The notes under the pieces are model-generated. The model worked only from the letters and a program-made list of their open reading frames with translations, had not been told where the DNA came from and made no database searches. The position numbers and the translations under genes were made by a program. A DNA stretch of 15,261 nucleotides from an uncultured Blautia sp. Its GTDB lineage: Bacteria; Bacillota; Clostridia; Lachnospirales; Lachnospiraceae. The stretch lies in contig NZ_CAKROJ010000048.1 in the NCBI RefSeq assembly GCF_934372025.1, forward strand, positions 1 through 15,261, written 5' to 3'. Positions 6,480 through 13,175 of the stretch are shown piece by piece (position 1 is the stretch's first letter; each line of letters begins with the position of its first letter).

Positions 6480-7078
6480 TGGAATATTACAGTACGCATA
6501 TCAATAAGCTGATCGAGCAGTTGTCTCATCTGCCGGGGATTGGTCCAAAATCTGCGCAGAGACTGGCTTTTCATATTATGAATATGCCAAAAGATCAGGT
6601 TGAACAGCTTACTTCATCTATTACAGGAGCACGGGAAAAAATCCGTTACTGTAAGAAATGCTGTACACTGACAGATCAGGAACTCTGTCCGATCTGCAGT
6701 AATCCCAAAAGAGATGCGAGTACGATCATGGTGGTGGAAAATACCAGAGATCTTGCAGCTTATGAAAAAACCGGCAAATACGAAGGGGTCTATCATGTGC
6801 TGCATGGTGCGATCTCTCCCATGCTTGGAATCGGGCCGGATGACATCCGGCTGAAAGAGCTTATGAAACGCCTGCAGACAGAGGAAATCAAAGAGGTGAT
6901 CATTGCTACAAATTCCAGCCTGGAAGGTGAAACGACAGCCATGTATATCAGTAAGCTGATCAAGCCTACCGGAATCCGCGTCAGCAGGATTGCAAGCGGT
7001 GTGCCGGTTGGAGGAGATCTGGAATATATTGATGAAGTAACGCTGCTTCGTGCACTGGAAGGCAGAGTGGATCTCTGA
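6479..7078 (+). CDS. recR: Recombination mediator protein RecR
   Basis: A 199-residue RecR, which works with RecO (and RecF) to load RecA onto SSB-coated single-stranded DNA in gap and break repair. Domains in order: helix-hairpin-helix near residues 14-30 (LPGIGPKSAQRLAFHI); a C4-type zinc finger with Cys58, Cys61, Cys70 and Cys73; a Toprim domain from about residue 81 (IMVVENTRDLAAYEKTG); and the C-terminal GVPVGGDLEYIDEVTL and LRALEGR segments. Length is canonical. It starts within the stop codon of the preceding ybaB-type gene. A further Cys62 sits beside the zinc ligands. No terminator is visible before the LacI-type gene that follows after 35 nt. Confidence 0.97.
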   Translation: MEYYSTHINKLIEQLSHLPGIGPKSAQRLAFHIMNMPKDQVEQLTSSITGAREKIRYCKKCCTLTDQELCPICSNPKRDASTIMVVENTRDLAAYEKTGKYEGVYHVLHGAISPMLGIGPDDIRLKELMKRLQTEEIKEVIIATNSSLEGETTAMYISKLIKPTGIRVSRIASGVPVGGDLEYIDEVTLLRALEGRVDL

Positions 7079-7113
7079 TACAGCTGCATGGCAGCAGAAA
7101 GAGAGAAAGACGA

Positions 7114-8244
7114 TTGGCAAAGAAAAAAGTAACTTCTTCACAGGTGGCAGAAAAAGCAGGAGTTTCACAGGCTACAGTTTCAATGATCCTGAATCGCAGA
7201 AGTAATGTCTCTTTTTCAAATGAAACAGTAGAAAAGGTAGAGTGTGCGGCCAGAGAACTGGGATATGAGTTACCTCATCACAAGAACAAAAGTAATACCA
7301 AAAAAGAAAAACTGATCGTGGTGATCTGTCCGACACTGACCAGCCCATATTATGTTCTCCTTCTTCAGGGAATCGAATCGGTTGCAAATGAAAAAGGATA
7401 TGGCGTTTTTATCTGCAATACGCAGAGAGATGCCGGGATGGAAGAAAAGTATCTGCGCATGATCAGTACGATAGATCCGCAGGGAATCATCTATGCATGT
7501 AATCCGCATCCTGATTTTCAGAAAAAGGTTGAGGAACTGGCAAGGAAGATTCCCCTTGTTATTATCAGCAATAAAGAGAAAACGACGACTGTTGATGCAA
7601 TCAATCAGGATAACACCATGGTTGGAAGGATGATGGCGCGTCATCTTCTTGATCTTGGGCACAGAGATGTTGCGTTTATCACACCACCTCTCACCAGACG
7701 GCAGTGGCAGCGTTCCAGAAGAGTTGATGGATTTGTCCGGGAATATGAGAAAGAAGGTCTGCAGGGACATGTGCTGATCAAAGCTGCGGATGAGTCTGTG
7801 GATCGGAGATCGCCAAGAATGGACTCGGAATATTCAATGGGGTATCAACTGACGATGGAACTGCTGAAAGAGGGCAGATACTTTACTGCGATCGCAGGAC
7901 AGAATGACATGATGGCTCTTGGGGCAATCGATGCCCTGGAAGAATCCAGAATACGTGTGCCGAAGGATGTTTCGGTGATTGGCTGTGATGATATTTTTTA
8001 TTCGGGGATACGACGTCTTTCACTGACAACAATCGATCATTTTGTTGCTCTGAAAGGCAGGGATGCCTGTGATATTATTATCCGTAAGATTACGATGAAT
8101 GATCAGTTTTATGCAGGGCTGCAGCCGACCAGTCTGTATAATATCGAATATACTCCAAAGCTGATCAGACGTAAAACAACTGCCTATGCGAATACAAAAA
8201 GAAAAATTCATGATTCGAACGGATCGTCAGAAAAAATAAAATAA
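7114..8244 (+). CDS. LacI-family transcriptional regulator
   Basis: A 376-residue LacI/GalR-type regulator. The N-terminal helix-turn-helix spans about 6-29 (VAEKAGVSQATVSMILN), followed by a hinge-helix region ending in AARELGY near residue 51 and a periplasmic-binding-protein-like sugar-sensing domain from about 67 (VVICPTLTSPYYVLLLQGI) to the end. The TTG start fits the usual position of the HTH; no ATG lies close in frame, and the ribosome binding site is only a weak purine-rich stretch (GAGAGAAAG). It follows recR by 35 nt on the same strand and sits directly upstream of transaldolase and transketolase genes, so regulation of those by a sugar or sugar phosphate is a fair inference. It lacks anything that marks it as CcpA specifically. 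The effector is unknown. Confidence 0.9.
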   Translation: MAKKKVTSSQVAEKAGVSQATVSMILNRRSNVSFSNETVEKVECAARELGYELPHHKNKSNTKKEKLIVVICPTLTSPYYVLLLQGIESVANEKGYGVFICNTQRDAGMEEKYLRMISTIDPQGIIYACNPHPDFQKKVEELARKIPLVIISNKEKTTTVDAINQDNTMVGRMMARHLLDLGHRDVAFITPPLTRRQWQRSRRVDGFVREYEKEGLQGHVLIKAADESVDRRSPRMDSEYSMGYQLTMELLKEGRYFTAIAGQNDMMALGAIDALEESRIRVPKDVSVIGCDDIFYSGIRRLSLTTIDHFVALKGRDACDIIIRKITMNDQFYAGLQPTSLYNIEYTPKLIRRKTTAYANTKRKIHDSNGSSEKIK

Positions 8245-8262
8245 ATATGTATTTCAAGAATT

Positions 8263-8274
8263 ATTATTAATAAT
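8263..8274. repeat. AT palindrome, copy 1
   Basis: Perfect 12-bp palindrome ATTATTAATAAT, 18 bp after the LacI-type stop codon. Three near-copies follow at 8358-8403. Confidence 0.5.
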
Positions 8275-8357
8275 TTAAAATGCGTATAGGAAGACTCGCT
8301 GTAAAAACAAAGAATATCAACAGATACAGGCAGGAAAAATGTCTATATAACGATGAT

Positions 8358-8403
8358 ATTATTAATAAAAACTAAAATTATTAATGAAATATTTATTAAT
8401 AAT
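8358..8403. repeat. AT palindromes, copies 2-4, upstream of the transaldolase promoter
   Basis: Three near-copies of ATTATTAATAAT at 8358-8369 (11/12), 8377-8388 (10/12) and 8392-8403 (11/12), just before the -35 region. They may be operators, an UP-element-like AT tract, or simple AT richness. The interval 8245-8510 otherwise holds the promoter and the inverted repeat listed separately, and no supported gene. Confidence 0.45.
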
Positions 8404-8414
8404 TTTGACATCAC

Positions 8415-8442
8415 TTGACCTTGGGGTTGTGTCTGTTATAAT
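8415..8442 (+). promoter_or_regulatory. Transaldolase promoter
   Basis: TTGACC (8415-8420, 5/6), 16-nt spacer, perfect TATAAT (8437-8442); start expected near 8449. A second TTGACA box lies 10 bp upstream at 8405-8410 but has no matching -10 at a usual distance. Confidence 0.7.
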
Positions 8443-8451
8443 GAAATTATC

Positions 8452-8469
8452 GTTACCGTACAAGGTAAC
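8452..8469. promoter_or_regulatory. Inverted repeat, candidate operator at the transaldolase start site
   Basis: GTTACC (8452-8457), 6-bp gap, GGTAAC (8464-8469): perfect 6-bp arms centred about 12 bp after the expected start site. Its position just downstream of the promoter suits repression, and the adjacent LacI-family protein is the obvious candidate binder; this is inference. It could also form a small hairpin in the leader. Confidence 0.45.
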
Positions 8470-8510
8470 AAATATCGCGAAAACAGAGCAAAAACCGGGA
8501 GGGAATTACA

Positions 8511-9167
8511 ATGAGATTTTTTATTGACACAGCAAATGTAGAAGACATCCGTAAAGCAAATGACATGGGAATCATCTGTGGTGTTACCACAAATCCTTCT
8601 CTGATCGCAAAAGAGGGAAGAGATTTTAATGAAGTAATCAAAGAGATCACAGAAATAGTTGACGGACCGATCAGTGGAGAGGTAAAAGCTACTACAACAG
8701 ATGCAGAAGGCATGATCGCAGAAGGACGTGAGATCGCAAAAATCCATCCAAATATGGTTGTTAAGATTCCAATGACAGTAGAGGGTCTGAAAGCAGTTAA
8801 AGTTCTTTCAAAAGAAGGAATCAAAACAAATGTTACTCTGATCTTTACAGCTAACCAGGCTTTACTTGCAGCAAGAGCAGGTGCTACCTATGTATCTCCG
8901 TTCCTTGGAAGACTGGATGATATTTCTACAGACGGACTTCCGCTGATCCGCCAGATCGTTGAAATGTTTGAAGTTGCAGGAATCACAACACAGATCATCT
9001 GTGCAAGCGTTCGTCATCCTATTCATGTTACTGAGTGTGCACTTGCAGGTGCTGATATCGCAACTGTACCATATAAAGTTCTGGAACAGATGACAAAACA
9101 TCCTCTGACAGATGCCGGAATCGAAAAATTCCAGAAAGACTACAAAGCTGTATTCGGTGATAAATAA
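8511..9167 (+). CDS. tal: Transaldolase (small TalC/FSA-type subfamily)
   Basis: A 218-residue transaldolase of the short class shared with fructose-6-phosphate aldolase (FSA). Lys85 in VVKIPMT is the Schiff-base lysine; Asp6, TTNPS (26-30) and SPFLGRLDD (129-137) are also in place. Two residues separate the activities: E. coli FSA has Gln59 and Tyr131, true transaldolases have Glu and Phe. Here the equivalents are Glu57 (SGEV) and Phe131 (PFLG), so transaldolase is preferred: transfer of dihydroxyacetone between sedoheptulose 7-phosphate and glyceraldehyde 3-phosphate. GGAGG ribosome binding site at about 8500. The next two genes are transketolase halves, so together they supply the non-oxidative pentose phosphate pathway. 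Its own promoter and candidate operator lie upstream. Confidence 0.93.
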   Translation: MRFFIDTANVEDIRKANDMGIICGVTTNPSLIAKEGRDFNEVIKEITEIVDGPISGEVKATTTDAEGMIAEGREIAKIHPNMVVKIPMTVEGLKAVKVLSKEGIKTNVTLIFTANQALLAARAGATYVSPFLGRLDDISTDGLPLIRQIVEMFEVAGITTQIICASVRHPIHVTECALAGADIATVPYKVLEQMTKHPLTDAGIEKFQKDYKAVFGDK

Positions 9168-9197
9168 AAAAGTCTGATGCTCATATGCTCTGAGTAC

Positions 9198-9226
9198 TTG
9201 ACTAATTTCAGAAATAATTGTAGCAT
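9198..9226 (+). promoter_or_regulatory. Possible transketolase promoter
   Basis: TTGACT (9198-9203, 5/6), 17-nt spacer, TAGCAT (9221-9226, 4/6). A start near 9233 would fall at the base of the leader hairpin. No terminator is evident after the transaldolase gene, so readthrough is also possible. Confidence 0.4.
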
Positions 9227-9233
9227 AAGCGTG

Positions 9234-9287
9234 TTACAGACCAGCTATGTGTGCAGCAAATAGTTAATTTGCAGTGACAATCTGTAA
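9234..9287 (+). promoter_or_regulatory. Nested stem-loop in the transketolase leader
   Basis: TTACAGA (9234-9240) pairs perfectly with TCTGTAA (9281-9287); inside it GCAAAT (9256-9261) pairs with ATTTGC (9267-9272) across a 5-nt loop. It may be a stabilising 5' structure or a regulatory leader; I recognise no known riboswitch class. Confidence 0.35.
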
Positions 9288-9313
9288 ACTACCAAAAGGA
9301 GAAATTGAACATC

Positions 9314-10153
9314 ATGGAGAAATTAGAACTTCAGAAAATTGCGAACGAAGTCCGCAAAGACATCGTAACCGCAGTTCATGCTGCAAAAGCCGGCCATCCA
9401 GGCGGTTCTTTATCAGCAGCAGATTTATTTACATATCTGTATTTTGAAGAAATGAACGTAGATCCGAAAGATCCGAAAAAGGCAGACAGAGACCGTTTTG
9501 TGCTTTCTAAAGGACATACAGCACCAGGACTTTATTCTGCACTTGCAGAAAGAGGATATTTTCCGAAAGAAGATCTGAAGACTCTTCGTCATCTGGGATC
9601 TTATCTGCAGGGACATCCGGATATGAAACACATTCCAGGTGTAGATATGTCCAGTGGTTCTCTGGGACAGGGGATTTCAGCTGCTGTAGGTATGGCGCTT
9701 TCTGCTAAACTGAGCAATGAAGCATACAGAGTATATACACTTCTTGGAGATGGTGAAATTCAGGAAGGTCAGGTTTGGGAAGCTGCTATGTTTGCAGGAT
9801 TCCGTAAACTGGATAATCTGGTTGTTATCGTAGATAATAACGGACTTCAGATCGATGGAAAAATAGACGACGTCTGCTCTCCATATCCGATTGATAAGAA
9901 ATTTGAAGCATTCAATTTCCATGTGATCAATGTTGCAGACGGAAACGATATGGATCAGCTGAAAGCTGCATTCGACGAAGCAAAGGCTACCAAAGGAATG
10001 CCAACAGCTATCATTATGAAAACTGTCAAAGGTAAAGGCGTTTCCTTTATGGAAAACCAGGCCGGATGGCATGGCAAGGCTCCGAACGATGAGCAGTATG
10101 CACAGGCAATGGAAGATCTGGAGAAAGTAGGTGAAGCATTATGTCAGAAGTAA
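9314..10153 (+). CDS. Transketolase, N-terminal (TPP-binding) subunit
   Basis: A 279-residue half-transketolase, counted from ATG 9314. It carries the thiamine diphosphate pyrophosphate-binding part: GHPGGSLSAAD near residue 27, KGHTAPGLY near 66, SGSLGQG at 114-120, and the TPP motif beginning GDGE (145-148) and ending DNN (174-176). Split transketolases of this kind are common in Clostridia and archaea and work as a complex of both halves. Start choice: an in-frame TTG at 9305 lies only 3 nt after AGGAG (9297-9301), whereas ATG 9314 lies 12 nt after it; neither spacing is ideal, and I prefer the ATG. The gene ends 13 nt inside the start of its partner, which indicates translational coupling and a 1:1 output. 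Confidence 0.93.
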   Translation: MEKLELQKIANEVRKDIVTAVHAAKAGHPGGSLSAADLFTYLYFEEMNVDPKDPKKADRDRFVLSKGHTAPGLYSALAERGYFPKEDLKTLRHLGSYLQGHPDMKHIPGVDMSSGSLGQGISAAVGMALSAKLSNEAYRVYTLLGDGEIQEGQVWEAAMFAGFRKLDNLVVIVDNNGLQIDGKIDDVCSPYPIDKKFEAFNFHVINVADGNDMDQLKAAFDEAKATKGMPTAIIMKTVKGKGVSFMENQAGWHGKAPNDEQYAQAMEDLEKVGEALCQK

Positions 10154-11079
10154 AGAAAATTGCTACAAGAGCCAGCTATGGTGCAGCTCTGGTAGAACTT
10201 GGAAAAGAACATGAGAATCTGGTTGTTCTGGACGCTGACCTTGCTGCAGCTACTCAGACAGGAATGTTCAAAAAAGAATTTCCGGAAAGACATATTGACT
10301 GTGGTATCGCAGAATGCAACATGATGGGTATTGCTGCCGGACTTGCAACAACAGGTAAAGTTCCGTTTGCAAGTACATTTGCAATGTTTGCTGCAGGACG
10401 TGCTTACGAACAGCTTCGCAACTCTGTTGCATATCCGAAACTGAATGTAAAAGTAGGTGCTACACATGGCGGTATTTCCGTAGGTGAAGATGGCGCCACA
10501 CATCAGTGCTGCGAAGACTTTGCACTTATGAGAGCAATCCCGGGTATGGTTGTTATGAGCCCTTCTGATGATATCGAAGCAAAAGCGATGGTAAAAGCAG
10601 CTTATGAACACGTGGGTCCTGTATATATGAGATTTGGTCGTCTGGCAGTGCCGGTGATCAATGACAGACCGGATTACAAATTTGAAATGGGCAAAGGTAT
10701 TGTTCTTCGTGAAGGAAAAGACCTTACGATCGTTGCAAACGGTCTCTGCGTAGCAGCAGCTCTGGAAGCAGCGGAGAAACTGGCAGCAGATGGAATCGAT
10801 GCAAAGGTTATCAATATTCATACGATCAAACCACTGGATGAAGACCTGATCGTGGCAGCAGCCAAAGAAACAGGTAAGGTTGTTACAGTAGAAGAACATT
10901 CTGTTATTGGCGGATTAGGCGGAGCTGTATGTGAATGCCTTGCTGAAAAAGCTCCGGTACCTGTTAAACGTATCGGTATAAATGATGTGTTTGGCGAATC
11001 AGGTCCGGCAGTTGCTCTTCTTGAGAAATATGGACTGGATGCAGAAGGCATCTACAAACAGATCAAAGAGTTTGCATAA
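10141..11079 (+). CDS. Transketolase, C-terminal (pyrimidine-binding) subunit
   Basis: A 312-residue partner of the preceding gene. Glu58 in CGIAECNMMG is the conserved glutamate that activates the TPP aminopyrimidine ring. GATHGGISVGEDGATHQ (near residue 108) and MRAIPGMVVMSPSD are hallmarks of the PYR domain, and the C-terminal domain from about 190 (GIVLREGKDLTIVANG) ends with VEEHSVIGGLGGAV. Together with the N-terminal half it transfers two-carbon ketol units in the non-oxidative pentose phosphate pathway. Domain order resembles 1-deoxyxylulose-5-phosphate synthase too, but the two-gene split and the motifs favour transketolase. It starts inside the stop region of the N-terminal subunit and its last 17 bp overlap the convergent yyaC gene. 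Confidence 0.93.
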   Translation: MSEVKKIATRASYGAALVELGKEHENLVVLDADLAAATQTGMFKKEFPERHIDCGIAECNMMGIAAGLATTGKVPFASTFAMFAAGRAYEQLRNSVAYPKLNVKVGATHGGISVGEDGATHQCCEDFALMRAIPGMVVMSPSDDIEAKAMVKAAYEHVGPVYMRFGRLAVPVINDRPDYKFEMGKGIVLREGKDLTIVANGLCVAAALEAAEKLAADGIDAKVINIHTIKPLDEDLIVAAAKETGKVVTVEEHSVIGGLGGAVCECLAEKAPVPVKRIGINDVFGESGPAVALLEKYGLDAEGIYKQIKEFA

Positions 11080-11620
11080 TATCTGCCTTGGGAATCGTCA
11101 TCAGAATTCCACCGGCAATCTGTTCTGCAATGGAGATGACCGTGGAAAGACGCGTAGTCTGGAGCGTTAACTGTTCCAGAGTACCTGCAATGTTAACGAT
11201 TCCAGTGATATGAATATGGCCGACAGGCGGCAGTTTTTTATGAACAGCGGCACCTGGGTAAAGTGCACCATTAGCAATGGTCACATATCCCAGGTGCTTT
11301 TTTTGTCCCAGAGAGGCATCTATGGCAATGATCAGACTGTCCGGATGTTGAAAAAGAATTTTCTGGTGAGTTTCCGCAAGGTTCAGTGCGTGGACAGGAT
11401 GAGCAAGTGTGCCGTAGACATATGCTCCGGGAAGGCAGAAGGCATTAAGCTGGTGACCGACATAAGGCCCGAGACAGTCACCGGTGGCCCGGTCGCTGCC
11501 GATGCAGAGAAAAACAAGTTCCGTCCAGCGGCGCGGACATGTGAGAATGCATTTGTGCAGGAGTCTGGAAATCTCAAAGGAACAGTCCTGTTGAGTAGTG
11601 GTGTCAATATAAAAAGTCAT
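11063..11620 (-). CDS. yyaC: Spore protease YyaC
   Basis: A 185-residue protein of the YyaC family (DUF1256), related in fold to the germination protease GPR and restricted to endospore formers. Visible hallmarks: FLCIGSDRATGDCLGPYVG near residue 36, VYGTLAHPVHALNL, IIAIDASLG, PGAAVHKKLPPVG and HITGIVNIAG, followed by LQTTRLSTVISIAEQI. The substrate is not known to me with certainty; a role in spore formation is established for the family by its distribution. ATG start with a GGAGG ribosome binding site 4 nt upstream. A sigma-F-type promoter sits about 60 bp upstream. It converges on the transketolase operon with a 17-bp overlap, and its coding sequence contains a plus-strand terminator structure. 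It implies that this organism sporulates, or descends from a sporulator. Confidence 0.9.
   Translation of the reverse strand: MTFYIDTTTQQDCSFEISRLLHKCILTCPRRWTELVFLCIGSDRATGDCLGPYVGHQLNAFCLPGAYVYGTLAHPVHALNLAETHQKILFQHPDSLIIAIDASLGQKKHLGYVTIANGALYPGAAVHKKLPPVGHIHITGIVNIAGTLEQLTLQTTRLSTVISIAEQIAGGILMTIPKADIMQTL
11250..11304 (+). terminator. Intrinsic terminator on the plus strand, inside yyaC
   Basis: GCACCTGGG (11250-11258) pairs perfectly with CCCAGGTGC (11289-11297), enclosing a second helix (GTG 11263-11265 with CAC 11282-11284 and ACCATT with AATGGT), and seven T residues follow directly (11298-11304). This is the only good terminator downstream of the transketolase genes, 171 bp past their stop codon. 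On the minus strand the same bases encode yyaC residues around KKHLGYVTIANGALYPGA. Confidence 0.75.
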
Positions 11621-11675
11621 ATAACCTCCGACTGCGTGAATGTAAAGGAAAAATATGGTTATGCTGATATTGCTT

Positions 11676-11705
11676 TATTGTATCCATAAGAGATCGGAAA
11701 TATGC
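11676..11705 (-). promoter_or_regulatory. Sigma-F-type promoter of yyaC
   Basis: On the minus strand: GCATA (11701-11705), exactly 15 nt, then GGATACAATA (11676-11685). This fits every position of the B. subtilis sigma-F consensus as I know it (GHATR, N15, GGHHANAHTR). The expected start is near 11669, about 50 nt before the ATG. A sigma-E reading (GCATATT, 14 nt, GATACAAT) fits almost as well. Confidence 0.65.
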
Positions 11706-11806
11706 AGTGCGCAAAATATGTCGCTAAATTCTTAAATACTACTCTTACATTATGATAAATTCTGCAATCTCTGTATGCTATTCTTGTCCCTGAAGGGGTG
11801 ATAGAT

Positions 11807-13114
11807 ATGATAGAAGTCATCTACAAAGATGAGAAACAGACAACCAGGGGGACAGAAGGGAATTTTAACCTTCCTAAAAATATACGACAGATAGGTTTGC
11901 CGGGCGAAGAATACCGAATCTATATAGAAGATTATGTATATACTTTTTTGAAAAAAACAGCGGAAAAGAAAGAAGAAAAAGGTTCAGTGGCAGTTTTTGC
12001 AGGAGAAATAAAATGGGCGGATGGAAAAGAGTATCTCTTTGTGAAAGGGGCATTGCTGCTGGAAACCAGGGAATGTACAGAAGAACATGTGGAAATAGAA
12101 GATGCTGCCTGGCAAAAACTTCATGAGGAAATGGAAAAATATTTCCCGGGACAGGAAATTGCAGGATGGTGTATGGCTGGAAAAGAGCTGACAATGGAAG
12201 TTGGCGAAAATCTGCAGCGAATTCATCTGAAATACTTTGGTGGAGAAAAAGTACTGATGCTGATGGAACCGGTGGAGTCGGAAGAGGCTTTTTTTCTTTA
12301 TGAAAACGGTCAGATGATGCGGCAGAACGGATATTATATTTATTATGAAAAAAATCCCTGTATGCAGACTTATATGCTGGAAAAAAATCCAGAGCTCGGA
12401 CAGTCGGAACAGGAAAATGTTTCGGATGATGCAGTTCGCGCTTTTCGAAAGATCTTGCAGAAAAAACACAAAGAAGAGCCAGAGGAAACAGAAGAGAGAA
12501 CTTCTGTTTTTTCTTATGCAGCGACTGCCTGTCTGGTTCTTGCTGTGATGACGATCGGAGTACAGTTTTACCAGAATTACAGCCATAAAAATGTAAAGGA
12601 TACACTGGATGCAGTGACGGAAACTGCATCGAATGCTGTTAAAACCGAGAAAATTACTGAAAAAGAAAAGAAAGTTGTGGTTACGCCGACCTCTGCAATA
12701 GAAAAAGATCCTACACCGATGCCAAGTTCTCCTGCATCAACGGTGACACCGGCAGTGCTGCAAAAAGAGGAGCATGTGATGCAGGAAAAAACAGAGAATG
12801 AGAGAAATGATGAAAACAGTTCAGCTGCAAAAAAAGAAGAGGAAATTTACAGAGCGGAATCAGACAGCAGAAAGGCAGAACGACGTATGAGGCAGCAGGA
12901 GAAGGCGGACGGCTCGGGAGAAACAACGGCGGAAAGTACAGCTGCATCGACCGACATCCAGGGCAAAAGTTATGTGATCAAGCCTGGAGATACGTTATAT
13001 CAGATTAGTATATCGCAATATGGAACGATGGAAAAAGTGCAGGAAATATGTCGGACGAATGGTCTGACAGAGGATGAAATTATTTATCCGGGTCAGATAA
13101 TTGTATTGCCTTAA
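11807..13114 (+). CDS. Membrane-anchored LysM-domain protein with a cytoplasmic N-terminal domain
   Basis: A 435-residue protein with four parts. Residues about 15-185 form a globular domain whose flow (GSVAVFAGE, FVKGALLLE, FPGQEIAGW, MEPVESEEAFFLYENG, YYIYYEKN) reminds me of MPN/JAB-type folds, but no HxH metal motif is present. A single membrane segment follows at about 236-254. A long linker rich in Thr, Pro, Glu and Lys covers about 260-385. A LysM domain closes the protein at 388-435, with VIKPGDTLYQISISQYGT and IIYPGQIIVLP. The LysM part should face peptidoglycan or the spore intermembrane space, and the N-terminal domain the cytoplasm. I chose ATG 11807 over GTG 11798 because AAGGGGTGAT (11793-11802) is a well-placed ribosome binding site. 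Divergent from yyaC. Function unknown; a cell-wall or spore-envelope role is inference. Confidence 0.85.
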   Translation: MIEVIYKDEKQTTRGTEGNFNLPKNIRQIGLPGEEYRIYIEDYVYTFLKKTAEKKEEKGSVAVFAGEIKWADGKEYLFVKGALLLETRECTEEHVEIEDAAWQKLHEEMEKYFPGQEIAGWCMAGKELTMEVGENLQRIHLKYFGGEKVLMLMEPVESEEAFFLYENGQMMRQNGYYIYYEKNPCMQTYMLEKNPELGQSEQENVSDDAVRAFRKILQKKHKEEPEETEERTSVFSYAATACLVLAVMTIGVQFYQNYSHKNVKDTLDAVTETASNAVKTEKITEKEKKVVVTPTSAIEKDPTPMPSSPASTVTPAVLQKEEHVMQEKTENERNDENSSAAKKEEEIYRAESDSRKAERRMRQQEKADGSGETTAESTAASTDIQGKSYVIKPGDTLYQISISQYGTMEKVQEICRTNGLTEDEIIYPGQIIVLP

Positions 13115-13129
13115 AAAATTTGATATAAT
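13101..13129 (+). promoter_or_regulatory. Promoter of the DUF5711-like gene
   Basis: TTGTAT (13101-13106), 17-nt spacer, perfect TATAAT (13124-13129) with an extended -10 TG at 13121-13122. It overlaps the last codons of the LysM gene, so the downstream pair can be expressed independently. Confidence 0.55.
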
Positions 13130-13175
13130 CAAAAAACGGAAGCTTATTGATGGATAAAAGCACAAGGTAAGGAAA

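Noticed and set aside
8280..8375. 31-codon open frame starting ATG at 8280 between the LacI-type and transaldolase genes
   Set aside because: No ribosome binding site, low-complexity Lys/Asn/Ile-rich product, and it overlaps the AT palindromes.
8511..9167. Fructose-6-phosphate aldolase (FSA) instead of transaldolase
   Set aside because: Glu57 and Phe131 replace the Gln and Tyr that mark FSA.
10144..10899. 251-residue minus-strand open frame inside the transketolase C-terminal gene
   Set aside because: Antisense shadow with Cys/Phe-rich composition typical of reverse-frame translation of Gln/Ala/Lys-rich codons.
11210..11689. 159-residue plus-strand open frame opposite yyaC
   Set aside because: Shadow of yyaC: no ribosome binding site and no recognisable domain, and it would read through the terminator hairpin.
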